Of a stretch of DNA of 64,000 nt, positions 1 to 8,876 are shown piece by piece. Each line of letters begins with the position of its first letter. The stretch's first letter is position 1. The DNA comes from Microbacterium keratanolyticum (GTDB lineage Bacteria; Actinomycetota; Actinomycetes; Actinomycetales; Microbacteriaceae): positions 1,550,001 to 1,614,000 of the forward strand of contig NZ_JAFBBQ010000001.1 of NCBI RefSeq assembly GCF_016907255.1, in the 5' to 3' direction. The position numbers and the translations under genes are program-made. A model generated the notes under the pieces. That model was not told where the DNA came from and searched no databases. It saw nothing but the letters and a program-made list of their open reading frames with translations.

Positions 1-636
1 GTGCTGATCGCGGGGACGGGCGCCATCGCAGCGCGCGTTCAGAACGCTCAGGTCGTCAGTGTGGTCGACGGGCTCGGTTGGCTCCTGGGCGATGCCGGAA
101 GCGGGTTCTGGATCGGACGGGAAGTTGTCTCTGCGGTGGCTGCGGCTGCGGACGGACGCGGATCGCCGACGGCGTTGACGGAGCAGGTGTTCTCGCGGAT
201 TGGGGGCGCGACCGCATGCTGGTCTGGTGTCCGCACCCCGGACGTGGCTGCAATCTTGCGAGCGGTCTACGATCGACCTCCGACGGCCCTCGCCGAGTTC
301 GCACCCCTCGCATTCGACGCTGCAGCGGAGGATGACGCGGTGGCCGCATCGATCGTCTCTGCTGCCGCGAGCCATCTCGCCACCACGATCGAGACCGCCA
401 GGCGCGGGCATGAGAATCTGCCTGTCGTGGTCTCGGGGAGTGTGCTGACGGAGGGGATGCTGCGCGCGGGGGTGTGCGCGGGCGCGCTGCTCGAGGTGCT
501 TCAGGACGCAGACCTGCGACCTGCGACAGACGGGGTCGTGGGCGCTGCGATTCTCGCGCTCCGGCGTCGGGGCGTCGAGGTCTCAGAGCAGTTGAGAGTC
601 ACCATAGCGGAGCAGGTCGAACTGCGGCGCGCATGA
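1..636 (+). CDS. BadF/BadG-type sugar kinase (GlcNAc kinase-like), 3' part
   Basis: The C-terminal 211 residues of a kinase of the ASKHA fold. The opening LIAGTG block followed by WLLGDAGSGFWIGR is the phosphate-binding and hinge region typical of N-acetylglucosamine kinase-like BadF/BadG proteins, which phosphorylate an amino sugar with ATP in the cytoplasm. Family members are about 300 residues, so roughly the first 100, including the N-terminal nucleotide loop, lie left of the window. The GTG at base 1 is most likely an internal Val codon. The stop codon overlaps the start of the MgtC gene (ATGA), so the two are probably co-transcribed. Substrate is inferred from the family only. Confidence 0.75.
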   Translation: MLIAGTGAIAARVQNAQVVSVVDGLGWLLGDAGSGFWIGREVVSAVAAAADGRGSPTALTEQVFSRIGGATACWSGVRTPDVAAILRAVYDRPPTALAEFAPLAFDAAAEDDAVAASIVSAAASHLATTIETARRGHENLPVVVSGSVLTEGMLRAGVCAGALLEVLQDADLRPATDGVVGAAILALRRRGVEVSEQLRVTIAEQVELRRA

Positions 637-1343
637 TGGACATCGAGTGGTTTGGGCCGTCGACGCTCACTGAGCTGACACTGCTGGTACTCGCCTTCGT
701 GCTCTCCGCGGTGATCGGGTGGGAACGTCACCGGAAGCTCAAGAGTGCGGGGATGCGCACGCACACTCTCGTTGGCGTCGGATCGGCTGTGTTCACTCTG
801 GTCTCGGCGTACGGATTCAGCACCGTCACGAGCGAGGGCATCACCTTGGATCCATCCCGGATCGCCGCGCAGATCGTCTCGGGGATCGGCTTTCTCGGAG
901 CCGGACTGATCTTCGTGCGGCAGAACAGCGTGTCCGGTCTGACTACGGCGGCGTCGATCTGGGCCACGGCAGCCGTCGGAATGGCCTGCGGCGCCGGGTC
1001 TCCCGTGCTCGCAATCATGGCGACAGCCCTTCAGCTTGTCGCAGTCACCCTACTGGGGCGTTGGCGCCGGTCGCGGGAGCATGAGCACCGTCAGCGGGCA
1101 GTCGTGCTCAGGTACCGTCCTGGAAAGGGGTCTCTGGCCCAGGTTCTGGCTGTGGCGAAGCGGCAGGAGGCGACAGCAGTCGTGATCGACTCTCGGCTCA
1201 TGGAGCGAGACGGTCGCTCGCAACGCTGGGAAGCGACGGTGACAGTTGAAGCGCGGAAGACGCGCCTCGAAGACCTCCTGGCCGACTTCGCCGACGTTCC
1301 GGGGGTCAAGCGCGTCCGACTTGTCGACGAAGACGCGGTGTAG
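633..1343 (+). CDS. MgtC/SapB family membrane protein
   Basis: A 236-residue protein with the MgtC N-terminal domain: several hydrophobic helices with the conserved VIGWERHRKLKSAGMRTHTLVGVGSA and GIGFLGAG blocks, then a soluble C-terminal ACT-like domain of about 80 residues. MgtC proteins sit in the cytoplasmic membrane and are linked to growth at low magnesium and to inhibition of the F-type ATPase in other bacteria; that role is not shown here. The start at 633 was chosen because the reading frame upstream looks like shadow coding of the kinase, and this ATG gives an ATGA overlap with the kinase stop. A second ATG follows at once (636). It converges on the holin-like gene with one base between stops. 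Confidence 0.88.
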   Translation: MMDIEWFGPSTLTELTLLVLAFVLSAVIGWERHRKLKSAGMRTHTLVGVGSAVFTLVSAYGFSTVTSEGITLDPSRIAAQIVSGIGFLGAGLIFVRQNSVSGLTTAASIWATAAVGMACGAGSPVLAIMATALQLVAVTLLGRWRRSREHEHRQRAVVLRYRPGKGSLAQVLAVAKRQEATAVVIDSRLMERDGRSQRWEATVTVEARKTRLEDLLADFADVPGVKRVRLVDEDAV

Positions 1344-1344
1344 C

Positions 1345-1746
1345 TCAGCGTCGGTCGCGCTTGTTCTGCGGGCGGAGGATCGCCCCGAAGACGGCATTGA
1401 TGATCGAGATGATGATCGCCGCGACGACGCCCCACCAGAAGTTGCCGACGCTCAGACCCCACCCGAACCAGCCGGTGATCGCGGCGGTCAACCACAGCAG
1501 GAAGCCGTTGATGATCAGCCCGATGAGGCCGAGCGTGAGGATGTAGAGCGGGAACGCCACGATCTTGATCACGGTGCCGATGATCGTGTTCACGATCGCG
1601 AAGATCGCACCGATCGCGAGCAGCGTGAGCACGAGCTGCAGCGTCTCGCCGGGGGCGAAGGAGGTGACGGTCACCTGCAGGCCTGGGATCAACGAGACGA
1701 CCCAGATGGCGAAGGCGTTGATGATGACGCGGATGATGAAGCGCAT
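1345..1746 (-). CDS. Phage-holin-family / YvlD-like four-helix membrane protein
   Basis: A 133-residue, very hydrophobic protein with four predicted membrane helices. It begins RFIIRVIINAFAIW and carries IVNTIIG, PLYILTLG and LIINGFLLW blocks characteristic of the Phage_holin_4_2 (YvlD) family. Despite the name, members are common single-copy chromosomal genes in actinobacteria and are not evidence of a prophage; their role is unknown, possibly envelope stress. The C-terminus ends in a basic tail (RPQNKRDRR), likely cytoplasmic. It stands alone, convergent with mgtC and running the same way as the cupin gene upstream. Confidence 0.85.
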   Translation of the reverse strand: MRFIIRVIINAFAIWVVSLIPGLQVTVTSFAPGETLQLVLTLLAIGAIFAIVNTIIGTVIKIVAFPLYILTLGLIGLIINGFLLWLTAAITGWFGWGLSVGNFWWGVVAAIIISIINAVFGAILRPQNKRDRR

Positions 1747-1779
1747 AGTGCGCCCAGTTTTACACGCGGGCCCTGCCTG

Positions 1780-2208
1780 TCACCAGGGCATCGGCTTGTC
1801 GGGGTTTCGCGATCCGTCATTGGGCATGTGCGGCAGAGGCGTCCCGCCGGCGCGGATGCACAGCCACCGCAGCTGTGTCGTGCTGTCCGGCCGTGCCCGC
1901 CAGGTGCGCCACACGTGCTGCCCGACCCGCACCACCGACCCGGTGCGCACCTCGACGAGATCGTCATCGAGGCCCATCTGGCCTTCACCGTCGAGGAACA
2001 CGTAAAGCTCCTCCACCTCGCTGTGCGTGTGCCAGTAGCCGGCTTCCTCGCCCGGTTCGAGCGCATTGGCGGTCATGCCGATGTACTGCATCGTCAGCTC
2101 ATGGTCAACGACCCGTCGGCCGTCGCGCGAGCGTGCGGCATCGAACCCGCCGAAGTGGTCCCGCCAGGCGTCCGGGGCGCCGATCTGCGTCACCTCGTAG
2201 TCGGTCAT
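1780..2208 (-). CDS. Cupin-domain protein
   Basis: A 142-residue single-domain cupin. The first cupin motif is visible as [19 protein letters not shown] (metal ligands H-x-H and E), and the second half contains the [16 protein letters not shown] strand where the last ligand histidine is expected. Small proteins of this sort bind a metal and are isomerases, dioxygenases or sugar-modifying enzymes; nothing here identifies the substrate. A GGGAGGA Shine-Dalgarno lies 7 bases before the ATG at 2208, unlike many neighbours that appear leaderless. It is divergent from the aminotransferase gene, sharing about 80 bases of promoter region. Confidence 0.7.
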   Translation of the reverse strand: MTDYEVTQIGAPDAWRDHFGGFDAARSRDGRRVVDHELTMQYIGMTANALEPGEEAGYWHTHSEVEELYVFLDGEGQMGLDDDLVEVRTGSVVRVGQHVWRTWRARPDSTTQLRWLCIRAGGTPLPHMPNDGSRNPDKPMPW

Positions 2209-2275
2209 CCTGCATCCTCCCGTCGCGGACGTGTGCCAGAACTCTACTGCCGCCCCGTCGCCCGGACGCCTCTTC

Positions 2276-2281
2276 TACACT
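2276..2281 (+). promoter_or_regulatory. -10 hexamer TACACT for aminotransferase gene
   Basis: TACACT ends 6 bases before the GTG at 2288. This spacing places the transcription start on or next to the start codon (leaderless mRNA). Confidence 0.6.
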
Positions 2282-2287
2282 CGAACT

Positions 2288-3370
2288 GTGACCGAGCCCA
2301 CGCTGCCCCGCATCCGCCCTGAGATCGCCGCTCTGCCCCCGTACCGTCAGGGCAAGCCCGCAGGCGCAGACGCGTTCAAGCTCTCCAGCAACGAGAACCC
2401 CTTCGACCCGCTGCCGTCGGTCGTCGACGTTCTGGCGCGGCAGACGCCCATGAACCGCTACCCGGATGCGACGGCCGCAGCACTCCGCACGCGACTGGGG
2501 GAGCGCTACGGCGTCGCGCCCGACGCCGTCCACGTGGCATCCGGAAGCGTGTCGATCCTCTACCAGTTCGTCCTGGCTGCGGCGAGCGTCGGCGATGAGG
2601 TCATCTACGCCTGGCGCTCTTTCGAGGCCTACCCCGGGCTGCCGCTCGTCGCCGGCGCTACAGGCGTGCCGGTGCCGCTGCTGCCCGACTCCCGCCACGA
2701 TCTCGACGCGATGGCGGATGCCGTCACCGATCGCACCCGCGCGATCATCGTCTGCACGCCGAACAACCCGACCGGGCCGATCGTCACGAGCGCCGAGTTC
2801 GCCGCCTTCGTCGAAAAGGTTCCGTCCGACGTGCTGATCCTGCTCGATGAGGCGTACAGCGAGTTCGTCACCGCGCCCGACGCCGTCGACGGCCTCGCCG
2901 AGCGCGTGTTCGAGAAGCACCCGAACGTGGTCGTGCTCCGGACCTTCTCGAAGGCGTTCGGTCTGGCGGGGCTCCGCGTCGGCTACGCGATCGGTCACCC
3001 CTCGGTGCTCGACGCCGCCCGCACGACCGCGATCCCGCTGTCGGTCACGTCCGCGGCCGAGCTTGCGGCGATCGCGAGCCTCGACGCCGAGGACGAGCTG
3101 CGCGACCGTGTCGCCGTCATCGTCGAGCGCCGTACCGAACTTGTCGCGGGGCTGCGCGCCCAGGGATGGGACGTGCCGGACGCGCAGGGCAACTTCGTGT
3201 GGCTTCCCGCGGGCGAGCAGACGATGGCCGTCGCTGAGGCGTTCGACGCCGCAGGACTCATCGTGCGCCCGTTCGCCGGAGACGGTCTGCGTATATCCGT
3301 CGGTGAGCATGAATCCGTGGAGAAAGTCCTACGAGCTGCGGAATCCGTTGTGCACACTCTCCAGCCCTGA
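2288..3370 (+). CDS. HisC-like class I/II PLP aminotransferase
   Basis: A 360-residue aminotransferase of the histidinol-phosphate/aromatic (HisC2/Pat) group. It shows KLSSNENPF at the N-terminus, the CTPNNPTGP substrate loop, LLDEAYSEF (cofactor Asp/Tyr) and the lysine block [15 protein letters not shown] where PLP is bound as a Schiff base. The reaction is reversible transfer of an amino group between glutamate and an imidazole, aromatic or branched oxo-acid. GTG 2288 is preferred over the longer frame from 2231 because a -10 hexamer ends 6 bases before it and the protein then begins like the family. It stands just upstream of a 2-oxoacid dehydrogenase, so it could supply branched or aromatic oxo-acids, but a histidine or phenylalanine role is equally possible. 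Confidence 0.88.
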   Translation: MTEPTLPRIRPEIAALPPYRQGKPAGADAFKLSSNENPFDPLPSVVDVLARQTPMNRYPDATAAALRTRLGERYGVAPDAVHVASGSVSILYQFVLAAASVGDEVIYAWRSFEAYPGLPLVAGATGVPVPLLPDSRHDLDAMADAVTDRTRAIIVCTPNNPTGPIVTSAEFAAFVEKVPSDVLILLDEAYSEFVTAPDAVDGLAERVFEKHPNVVVLRTFSKAFGLAGLRVGYAIGHPSVLDAARTTAIPLSVTSAAELAAIASLDAEDELRDRVAVIVERRTELVAGLRAQGWDVPDAQGNFVWLPAGEQTMAVAEAFDAAGLIVRPFAGDGLRISVGEHESVEKVLRAAESVVHTLQP

Positions 3371-3385
3371 GCGCCGATGCTCGGA

Positions 3386-3391
3386 TAGCGT
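3386..3391 (+). promoter_or_regulatory. -10 hexamer TAGCGT for the 2-oxoacid dehydrogenase operon
   Basis: TAGCGT ends 6 bases before the GTG at 3398, so the E1 alpha message is probably leaderless. Confidence 0.58.
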
Positions 3392-3397
3392 AGAACG

Positions 3398-4528
3398 GTG
3401 ACAGCTGCCGACCCCGCTCTCGTTCGCATCCTCGATGCCGACGGCGCGTTCACCCCGAGTCCTGCTGCCGACGAGTATCTGCCGCTGATCGAAGCGCTGA
3501 CGGATGCCGAGCTCGAGCAGTTCTACCGCGACATGGTCGTGATCCGCGCCGTGGACACGCAGGCGATCAACCTGCAACGTCAGGGCCAGCTCGCCCTGTG
3601 GCCACCGAGCCGCGGACAGGAGGCGGCGCAGGTCGGATCCGCGCACGCCGCGCGACCACAGGACACGATCTTCCCCTCGTACCGCGAGCACGTCGTGACC
3701 CGCATCCGCGGCGTCGACACGATCGATGTCATCAAGCTCATGCGCGGCATCTCGCACGGCGGGTGGGACCCGACCGATCCCAAGAACGGCAACACGCGTC
3801 TGTACACCCTGGTGCTCGGCTCGCAGACGCTGCACGCGACCGGATATGCGATGGGTCTCGCGTTTGACGGCAAGCACGCGTCCGGCGATGCCGACGTCGA
3901 TCAGGCCGTCATGGTCTACTACGGCGATGGCGCCTCCAGCCAGGGCGACGTGCACGAGGCGATGGTCTTCGCCGCGAGCTACCAGGTGCCCGAGGTCTTC
4001 TTCCTGCAGAACAACCAGTGGGCCATCTCGGTTCCGGTCGAGACGCAGTCGCGCGTCCCGCTCGTGCTGCGCGGTCGCGGCTACGGAATGCCCAGCATCC
4101 AGGTCGACGGCAACGATGTGCTCGCCAGCTACGCGGTCACCCGACGTGCGCTCGATGAGGCACGCGCCGGCCAGGGCCCTCGGGCGATCGAGGCCGTCAC
4201 CTACCGCATGGGCGCGCACACCACGACGGACGACCCCACGAAGTACCGCGGGACCGACGAAGAGTCGCAGTGGGCGCAGAAAGACCCGATCGCGCGCATG
4301 CGCGCCTTCCTCGAAGGGCGCGGAGCGGCGGCATCCTTCTTCACGGATGTCGACTCGGAAGCCGCCGAGGCCGCCGACGACCTGCGCGTGCGCACGAACG
4401 CCCTGCCCGGGCCGGACCCATCGAACATGTTCGACAACGTCTACAGCGAGGCCCACCCGCTCATGGAAGAGCAGCGCGCGTGGCGTGCCCAGTACGAAGC
4501 ATCCTTCACGACGGAGGAGCAGGCATGA
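3398..4528 (+). CDS. 2-oxoacid dehydrogenase E1 alpha subunit
   Basis: A 376-residue thiamine-diphosphate subunit. The cofactor motif is clear: GDGASSQGDVHEA followed about 20 residues later by FLQNNQWAIS. The sequence SRGQEAAQVGSAHAARPQD and the phosphorylation-loop region YRMGAHTTTDDPTKYR are typical of pyruvate or branched-chain E1 alpha. Together with E1 beta it decarboxylates a 2-oxo acid and passes the acyl group to E2. The stop overlaps the E1 beta ATG by four bases, so translation is coupled. I favour the branched-chain substrate class, because iso and anteiso fatty acids dominate in this family of bacteria, but sequence alone does not separate it from a pyruvate enzyme. Confidence 0.92.
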   Translation: MTAADPALVRILDADGAFTPSPAADEYLPLIEALTDAELEQFYRDMVVIRAVDTQAINLQRQGQLALWPPSRGQEAAQVGSAHAARPQDTIFPSYREHVVTRIRGVDTIDVIKLMRGISHGGWDPTDPKNGNTRLYTLVLGSQTLHATGYAMGLAFDGKHASGDADVDQAVMVYYGDGASSQGDVHEAMVFAASYQVPEVFFLQNNQWAISVPVETQSRVPLVLRGRGYGMPSIQVDGNDVLASYAVTRRALDEARAGQGPRAIEAVTYRMGAHTTTDDPTKYRGTDEESQWAQKDPIARMRAFLEGRGAAASFFTDVDSEAAEAADDLRVRTNALPGPDPSNMFDNVYSEAHPLMEEQRAWRAQYEASFTTEEQA

Positions 4529-5505
4529 CCCTCGAGACGATGACCTTCGCCAAGGCGCTCAACGCCGGTATGCGCAGGGCGATGGAAGACAACCCCAAGG
4601 TGCTGCTCATGGGAGAGGACATCGGCCAGCTCGGCGGCGTCTTCCGTGTTACCGAGCACCTGCAGCGTGACTTCGGTCCGCAGCGCGTGCTCGACACCCC
4701 GCTGGCCGAGTCCGGCATCGTCGGCACGGCGATCGGACTCGCGATGGCCGGATTCAGCCCGGTCTGCGAGATCCAGTTCGACGGTTTCGTGTACCCGGCC
4801 TTCGACCAGATCACCTCGCAGCTTGCGAAGCTGACCTACCGCCACGAGGGCGCGATCTCGATGCCCATTGTCATCCGGATCCCCTACGGCGGGCACATCG
4901 GTGCCGTCGAGCACCACCAGGAGAGCCCGGAGGCGTACTTCACGCACACCGCGGGTCTCCGCGTGATCTCACCGTCGACGCCGAACGACGCCTACTGGAT
5001 GATCCAGGAGGCGATCGCGTCGAAGGATCCCGTCATCTTCATGGAGCCCAAGAGCCGGTACTGGCACAAGGGCGAGGTGGAGACGGATGCCTCGGCCCTG
5101 CCGCTGCACGCGTCCCGTGTCGCGCGTCGCGGCACGGATGTGACCCTCGTCGGTCACGGTGCCATGGTCGCGACCCTGCTGCAGGCCGCGGCGCTCGCCG
5201 AGTCCGAGGGGACCAGCTGCGAGGTCATCGATCTGCGCTCGCTCTCACCGGTCGACTACGGACCGATCCTCGACTCCGTGCGCTCGACCGGCCGCATGGT
5301 CTACGCGCAGGAGGCGCCGGGCTTCAACAGCCTGGGCAGCGAGATCGCGGCGACCGTCATGGAGCGCGCCTTCTATGCGCTGGAGGCTCCGGTGCTGCGG
5401 GTGTCGGGCTACGACATCCCCTTCCCTCCGGCGAAGATCGAGGGCGCGTACCTGCCCGACGCCGACCGTATTCTCGAAGCCGTCGACCGCGCGCTCGCGT
5501 ACTGA
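4525..5505 (+). CDS. 2-oxoacid dehydrogenase E1 beta subunit
   Basis: A 326-residue partner of E1 alpha. Landmarks are MTFAKALNAGMRRAMEDNPKV at the N-terminus, the GEDIGQLGGVFRVT thiamine-site loop, ESGIVGTAIGLAMAG, and EIQFDGFVYPAFDQI. The C-terminal transketolase domain carries GHGAMVATLLQAA and EVIDLRSLSPVD. It forms the alpha2beta2 E1 heterotetramer in the cytoplasm. ATG 4525 was chosen because it overlaps the E1 alpha stop (ATGA) and begins as the family does; the frame extends upstream only as shadow coding of E1 alpha. Confidence 0.93.
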   Translation: MTLETMTFAKALNAGMRRAMEDNPKVLLMGEDIGQLGGVFRVTEHLQRDFGPQRVLDTPLAESGIVGTAIGLAMAGFSPVCEIQFDGFVYPAFDQITSQLAKLTYRHEGAISMPIVIRIPYGGHIGAVEHHQESPEAYFTHTAGLRVISPSTPNDAYWMIQEAIASKDPVIFMEPKSRYWHKGEVETDASALPLHASRVARRGTDVTLVGHGAMVATLLQAAALAESEGTSCEVIDLRSLSPVDYGPILDSVRSTGRMVYAQEAPGFNSLGSEIAATVMERAFYALEAPVLRVSGYDIPFPPAKIEGAYLPDADRILEAVDRALAY

Positions 5506-5529
5506 CCGGCCCCGCCGAAAGGACTCGCA

Positions 5530-6858
5530 ATGAGCACCCAGACCTTCATCCTCCCCGACGTCGGCGAGGGCTTGACCGAGGCCGAGATCGTCACCTGGAA
5601 GGTCGCCCCCGGCGACACCGTGGCGATCAACGACGTCATCTGCGAGATCGAGACGGCCAAGTCGCTCGTCGAGCTTCCCTCGCCGCACGCGGGCACGGTC
5701 GGCGAGCTGCTGGCCGCGGAGGGGGACACGGTCGAGGTGGGTGCTCCGATCATCACCTTCGTGAGCGCGGATGCTGCGCCCGCCGCCGCTGCGCCCGTGA
5801 CGCCGTCCGTTCCGGGGGAGAGCGGTGGATCCGTCCTTGTCGGCTATGGCTCCGCGGGTGCGGTGTCCTCGCGGCGCCGCAAGGCCCCGGAGCGTCCGGT
5901 GCGCGCATCCGTGGGTGTCGTGGCGAAGCCTCCGATCCGCAAGCTCGCCCGCGATCTCGGTGTGAACCTGGCCGACGTGACCCCGTCGGGTGCGGACGGC
6001 GAGGTGACTCGCGATGACGTCGTGAAGCAGGCCGAGCAGGCGAGCGTGTTCCGCAACATCCAGACACCCGAGTGGGGTGCTGTGCGCGAAGAGACCCGGC
6101 CGGCACCGGCATCCGCTCCGGTTGGTCTCGCCCGGGGCATCGCCCCCGGCGACCCGGCTCGCACCGAGTCGATCCCCGTCAAGGGCGTGCGCAAGGCGAC
6201 GTCGTCTGCCATGGTGCAGAGCGCGTACTCGGCGCCGCACGTGACGGTGTGGAAAGAGGTGGATGCCTCGCGCACGATGGAGCTCGTCAAGCGCCTGAAG
6301 GCCTCTCCGGACTTCGCCGACATCAAGGTGTCGCCGCTGCTCATCATGGCGCGCGCCGTGATCTGGGCCGCGCGCCGCACTCCCATGGTCAACGCCGCCT
6401 GGGTCGACACCGACTCGGGTGCCGAGATCCTGGTGCGCCACTACGTGAACCTCGGCATCGCCGCGGCCACGCCCCGCGGCCTGCTCGTGCCGAACATCAA
6501 GGACGCCCAGCTGCTCGGCATGAAGGATCTCGCCCGTGCGCTGGAGCGACTGACGCTCACCGCGCGCGAGGGCAAGACCTCGCCGGCGGATCAGCAGGGC
6601 GGCACGATCACCATCACGAACATCGGCGTCTTCGGCATGGATGCGGGCACCCCGATCATCAACCCGGGTGAGGCGGGCATCGTCGCCATGGGCACGATCG
6701 CGCAGAAGCCGTGGGTCGTCGACGGCGAGGTGCGCCCCCGCTGGGTGACGACGGTCTCGGGCTCGTTCGACCACCGCGTGATCGACGGCGACGGCATGAG
6801 CCGCTTCATCGCCGACGTCGCCGCGGTGCTGGAAGAGCCGGCGCTGCTCGTCGACTGA
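5530..6858 (+). CDS. Dihydrolipoamide acyltransferase (E2) of 2-oxoacid dehydrogenase
   Basis: A 442-residue E2 with one lipoyl domain at residues 1-78 (lipoylated Lys44 within [10 protein letters not shown]), a linker rich in Ala/Pro, a peripheral-subunit-binding domain around 132-170 ([18 protein letters not shown]...GEVTRDDV), and the catalytic CoA-transferase domain at about 205-442 ending with the [11 protein letters not shown] active-site block (His and Asp). It transfers the acyl group from lipoate to CoA. It follows E1 beta by 24 bases with an AAAGGA ribosome site. No E3 (lipoamide dehydrogenase) gene is in the window, so the complex must borrow E3 from elsewhere. Confidence 0.94.
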   Translation: MSTQTFILPDVGEGLTEAEIVTWKVAPGDTVAINDVICEIETAKSLVELPSPHAGTVGELLAAEGDTVEVGAPIITFVSADAAPAAAAPVTPSVPGESGGSVLVGYGSAGAVSSRRRKAPERPVRASVGVVAKPPIRKLARDLGVNLADVTPSGADGEVTRDDVVKQAEQASVFRNIQTPEWGAVREETRPAPASAPVGLARGIAPGDPARTESIPVKGVRKATSSAMVQSAYSAPHVTVWKEVDASRTMELVKRLKASPDFADIKVSPLLIMARAVIWAARRTPMVNAAWVDTDSGAEILVRHYVNLGIAAATPRGLLVPNIKDAQLLGMKDLARALERLTLTAREGKTSPADQQGGTITITNIGVFGMDAGTPIINPGEAGIVAMGTIAQKPWVVDGEVRPRWVTTVSGSFDHRVIDGDGMSRFIADVAAVLEEPALLVD

Positions 6859-6902
6859 TCGGGGCGATCCCGGCGCCGACTCTGCGGAGCGGGGCCGGTT
6901 CC

Positions 6903-6993
6903 GCGTGTCGTCCCGCGGGAGATCTGCCCTCGCTTGGGCGTGCCGCATGCGACACGCTGTTCGGCGTGAAGTTTCGCCCGCGGGAAGACACGC
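6903..6993. repeat. Imperfect 17-bp inverted repeat
   Basis: GCGTGTCGTCCCGCGGG (6903-6919) matches the complement of 6977-6993 at 16 of 17 positions, with 57 bases between. A further GACACGCTG copy lies in the loop near 6950. It occupies the gap between the E2 and znuA genes. It may act as a terminator or regulatory structure, but no run of T follows it. Confidence 0.55.
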
Positions 6994-7058
6994 TGGCTTA
7001 CGCCTATGAGCGACACGGGCCGGGGGGACCACGCGAGCGAAGCTGTGAACTTCCTTAT

Positions 7059-7092
7059 CGATAACGATTCTCATGTGCGTTATGCTTTTCGA
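7059..7092 (+). promoter_or_regulatory. Zur-type operator and leaderless promoter of znuA
   Basis: CGATAACGATTCTCA (7059-7073) closely matches the Zur box form TGATAATGATTATCA and has the dyad halves GATAA/TTCTC. The likely -10 TATGCT (7081-7086) ends 6 bases before the GTG at 7093. The operator therefore sits over the -35 to -10 interval, where zinc-bound Zur would block RNA polymerase. A zur gene lies 4.3 kb downstream. Confidence 0.78.
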
Positions 7093-8088
7093 GTGAAGAA
7101 GCCCGCCATCACCCTCGTGACCGTCGCCCTGACCGCCCTCGTGCTCACCGGCTGTGCGCCGTTTGCTGCCGAGACCGTGGATGACGGCACGATCGACGTC
7201 GTCACGACGACCAATGTCTACGGCGACCTGGCCGCGCACATCGGCGGCGACCGTGTCACGGTGACGGCGCTGATCGACTCGGCCGCGAAAGATCCGCACT
7301 CCTACGAGGCATCCGCGCGCGATCGTCTCACCGTGCAGGGCGCCGACCTCGTGATCGAGAACGGCGGCGGCTACGACGCCTTCATGCACGATCTGCTCGA
7401 CGGCAGCACGGCGACCGTGCTGACAGCGGTCGAGTACTCACATGACTTCCCGGGCAATGAGACGCATGAAGAAGATGCGGATGCTGCGCACGATGAGGCC
7501 GCCCACGACGCCGAGTCGCACGACGAACATGCGCACGACCACGGCGACCACGAGCACATCGAGGGCTTCAACGAGCACGTCTGGTTCGACCCGCACACCG
7601 TCAGCCACCTGGTCGACGACATCGCTCGCACCCTGACCGAGCTCGACCCCGAAAGGGCCGAGACGTTCGCCGCGAACGCCGCCGAGCTGCAGACAGACCT
7701 GGAGGGGTTCGAAGCCCAGCTCGCCCAGCTCAAGACGGATGCCGCCGGCGCGGGAGTCTTCGTCACCGAACCGGTTCCCGGCTACCTCGCCGTCGCCGCC
7801 GGGCTCACCGACCTCGCCCCCGAGGGCTTCGCCGCGGCGGTGGAAGAGGGGCGCGATGTGCCGCCCGCGATGCTGCTCAACGCCCTCGACGTCATCGCTT
7901 CCGGCGACGTCAAGGCCGTGCTCAGCAACGCCCAGACCGGTGGTGCGGAGACGGAGCGCATCGAGACCGCCGCTCGCGACGCGGGAATCCCCGTCGTCGG
8001 ATTCCGCGAGATCCTGCCCAAGGGAACCACGTACTCTGAATGGATGACGTCTGCGATTGACTCTCTCGTCGCGGCTCTGACCGCATGA
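7093..8088 (+). CDS. znuA: Zinc ABC transporter substrate-binding lipoprotein
   Basis: A 331-residue cluster A-I metal-binding protein. A short signal peptide ends in the lipobox LVLTGC (lipidated Cys near residue 19). The fold follows as VVTTTNVYGDLAAHIGG and SYEASARDR, with a His/Asp/Glu-rich loop of about 35 residues (HDEHAHDHGDHEH) typical of zinc rather than manganese carriers, then NEHVWFDPHTV (metal-ligand His). It captures Zn2+ outside the membrane and delivers it to ZnuB. GTG 7093 is supported by the leaderless promoter and by the signal peptide starting there. The stop overlaps znuC by four bases. Confidence 0.93.
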   Translation: MKKPAITLVTVALTALVLTGCAPFAAETVDDGTIDVVTTTNVYGDLAAHIGGDRVTVTALIDSAAKDPHSYEASARDRLTVQGADLVIENGGGYDAFMHDLLDGSTATVLTAVEYSHDFPGNETHEEDADAAHDEAAHDAESHDEHAHDHGDHEHIEGFNEHVWFDPHTVSHLVDDIARTLTELDPERAETFAANAAELQTDLEGFEAQLAQLKTDAAGAGVFVTEPVPGYLAVAAGLTDLAPEGFAAAVEEGRDVPPAMLLNALDVIASGDVKAVLSNAQTGGAETERIETAARDAGIPVVGFREILPKGTTYSEWMTSAIDSLVAALTA

Positions 8089-8876
8089 GCGTGCTGGAGA
8101 TCCGCGGCGCGAGCCTGCGCCGCGGCCAGCGCGAGCTCTGGGCCGGACTCGACCTGAAGGTCGAGCCGGGGGAGTTCATCGCGGTGCTGGGTCCGAGCGG
8201 CTCGGGCAAGACGACGCTGCTGCGCAGCATCCTGGGTCTCCAGCCGCTCAGCGAGGGAAGCATCGAGGTCGAGGGGTCGCCGGTCCGCCGCGGCAACCGT
8301 CGCATCGGGTACATCCCGCAGCACCGCCCGTTCGCACCCGACACCGGGATGCGCGCGCGTGACGTCGTCGCGCTCGGCGTGCAGGGCACCCGCTTCGGCC
8401 CGCCGGTGCCGCGCCGTGGTGATCGTGAGCGGATCGACGGCGTCCTCAGCGCGGTTGGCGCCGAGCACTACGCGAACCGTCGCGTCGGCGAGCTCAGCGG
8501 TGGCGAGCAGCAGCGCCTGCGCGTCGGGCAGGCGCTCGTCGATTCCCCGTCGCTCCTGCTCTGCGACGAGCCACTGTCGAGCCTCGACCTCGCCAACCAG
8601 CAGGGCGTGATCGAGATCATCGATCGCCAGCGTCGCGAGCACAATGCGGGCGTCCTGTTCGTCACCCACGACATCAACCCGATTATGGGCAAGGTCGACC
8701 GCATCCTCTATCTCGCCCGCGGTCGCTTCATGCTCGGCACCCCGGACGAGGTGCTGCAGAGCCGCGTGCTCACCGACCTGTATGGCGCTCCGGTGTTCGT
8801 GCTGCGCGCGGGAGACCGGCTGGTCGTCGTCGGTGTCCCCGACGCCGATGCCCACGACCACGGAGGCGACGAATGA
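8085..8876 (+). CDS. znuC: Zinc ABC transporter ATPase
   Basis: A 263-residue ABC ATPase. Walker A is GPSGSGKTT, the Q-loop is near YIPQHRPF, the signature is LSGGEQQRLRVGQAL, Walker B is LLLCDEPLSSLD and the switch His is in FVTHDINP. This is the pattern of the metal ABC family 3. It powers zinc import through ZnuB in the cytoplasmic membrane. The start ATG overlaps the znuA stop, and its own stop overlaps the znuB start, so the three are one coupled transcription unit under the Zur operator. Confidence 0.93.
   Translation: MSVLEIRGASLRRGQRELWAGLDLKVEPGEFIAVLGPSGSGKTTLLRSILGLQPLSEGSIEVEGSPVRRGNRRIGYIPQHRPFAPDTGMRARDVVALGVQGTRFGPPVPRRGDRERIDGVLSAVGAEHYANRRVGELSGGEQQRLRVGQALVDSPSLLLCDEPLSSLDLANQQGVIEIIDRQRREHNAGVLFVTHDINPIMGKVDRILYLARGRFMLGTPDEVLQSRVLTDLYGAPVFVLRAGDRLVVVGVPDADAHDHGGDE

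Noticed and set aside
1345..1746. Holin gene as a sign of prophage
   Set aside because: No other phage gene nearby; YvlD-type proteins are common chromosomal genes.
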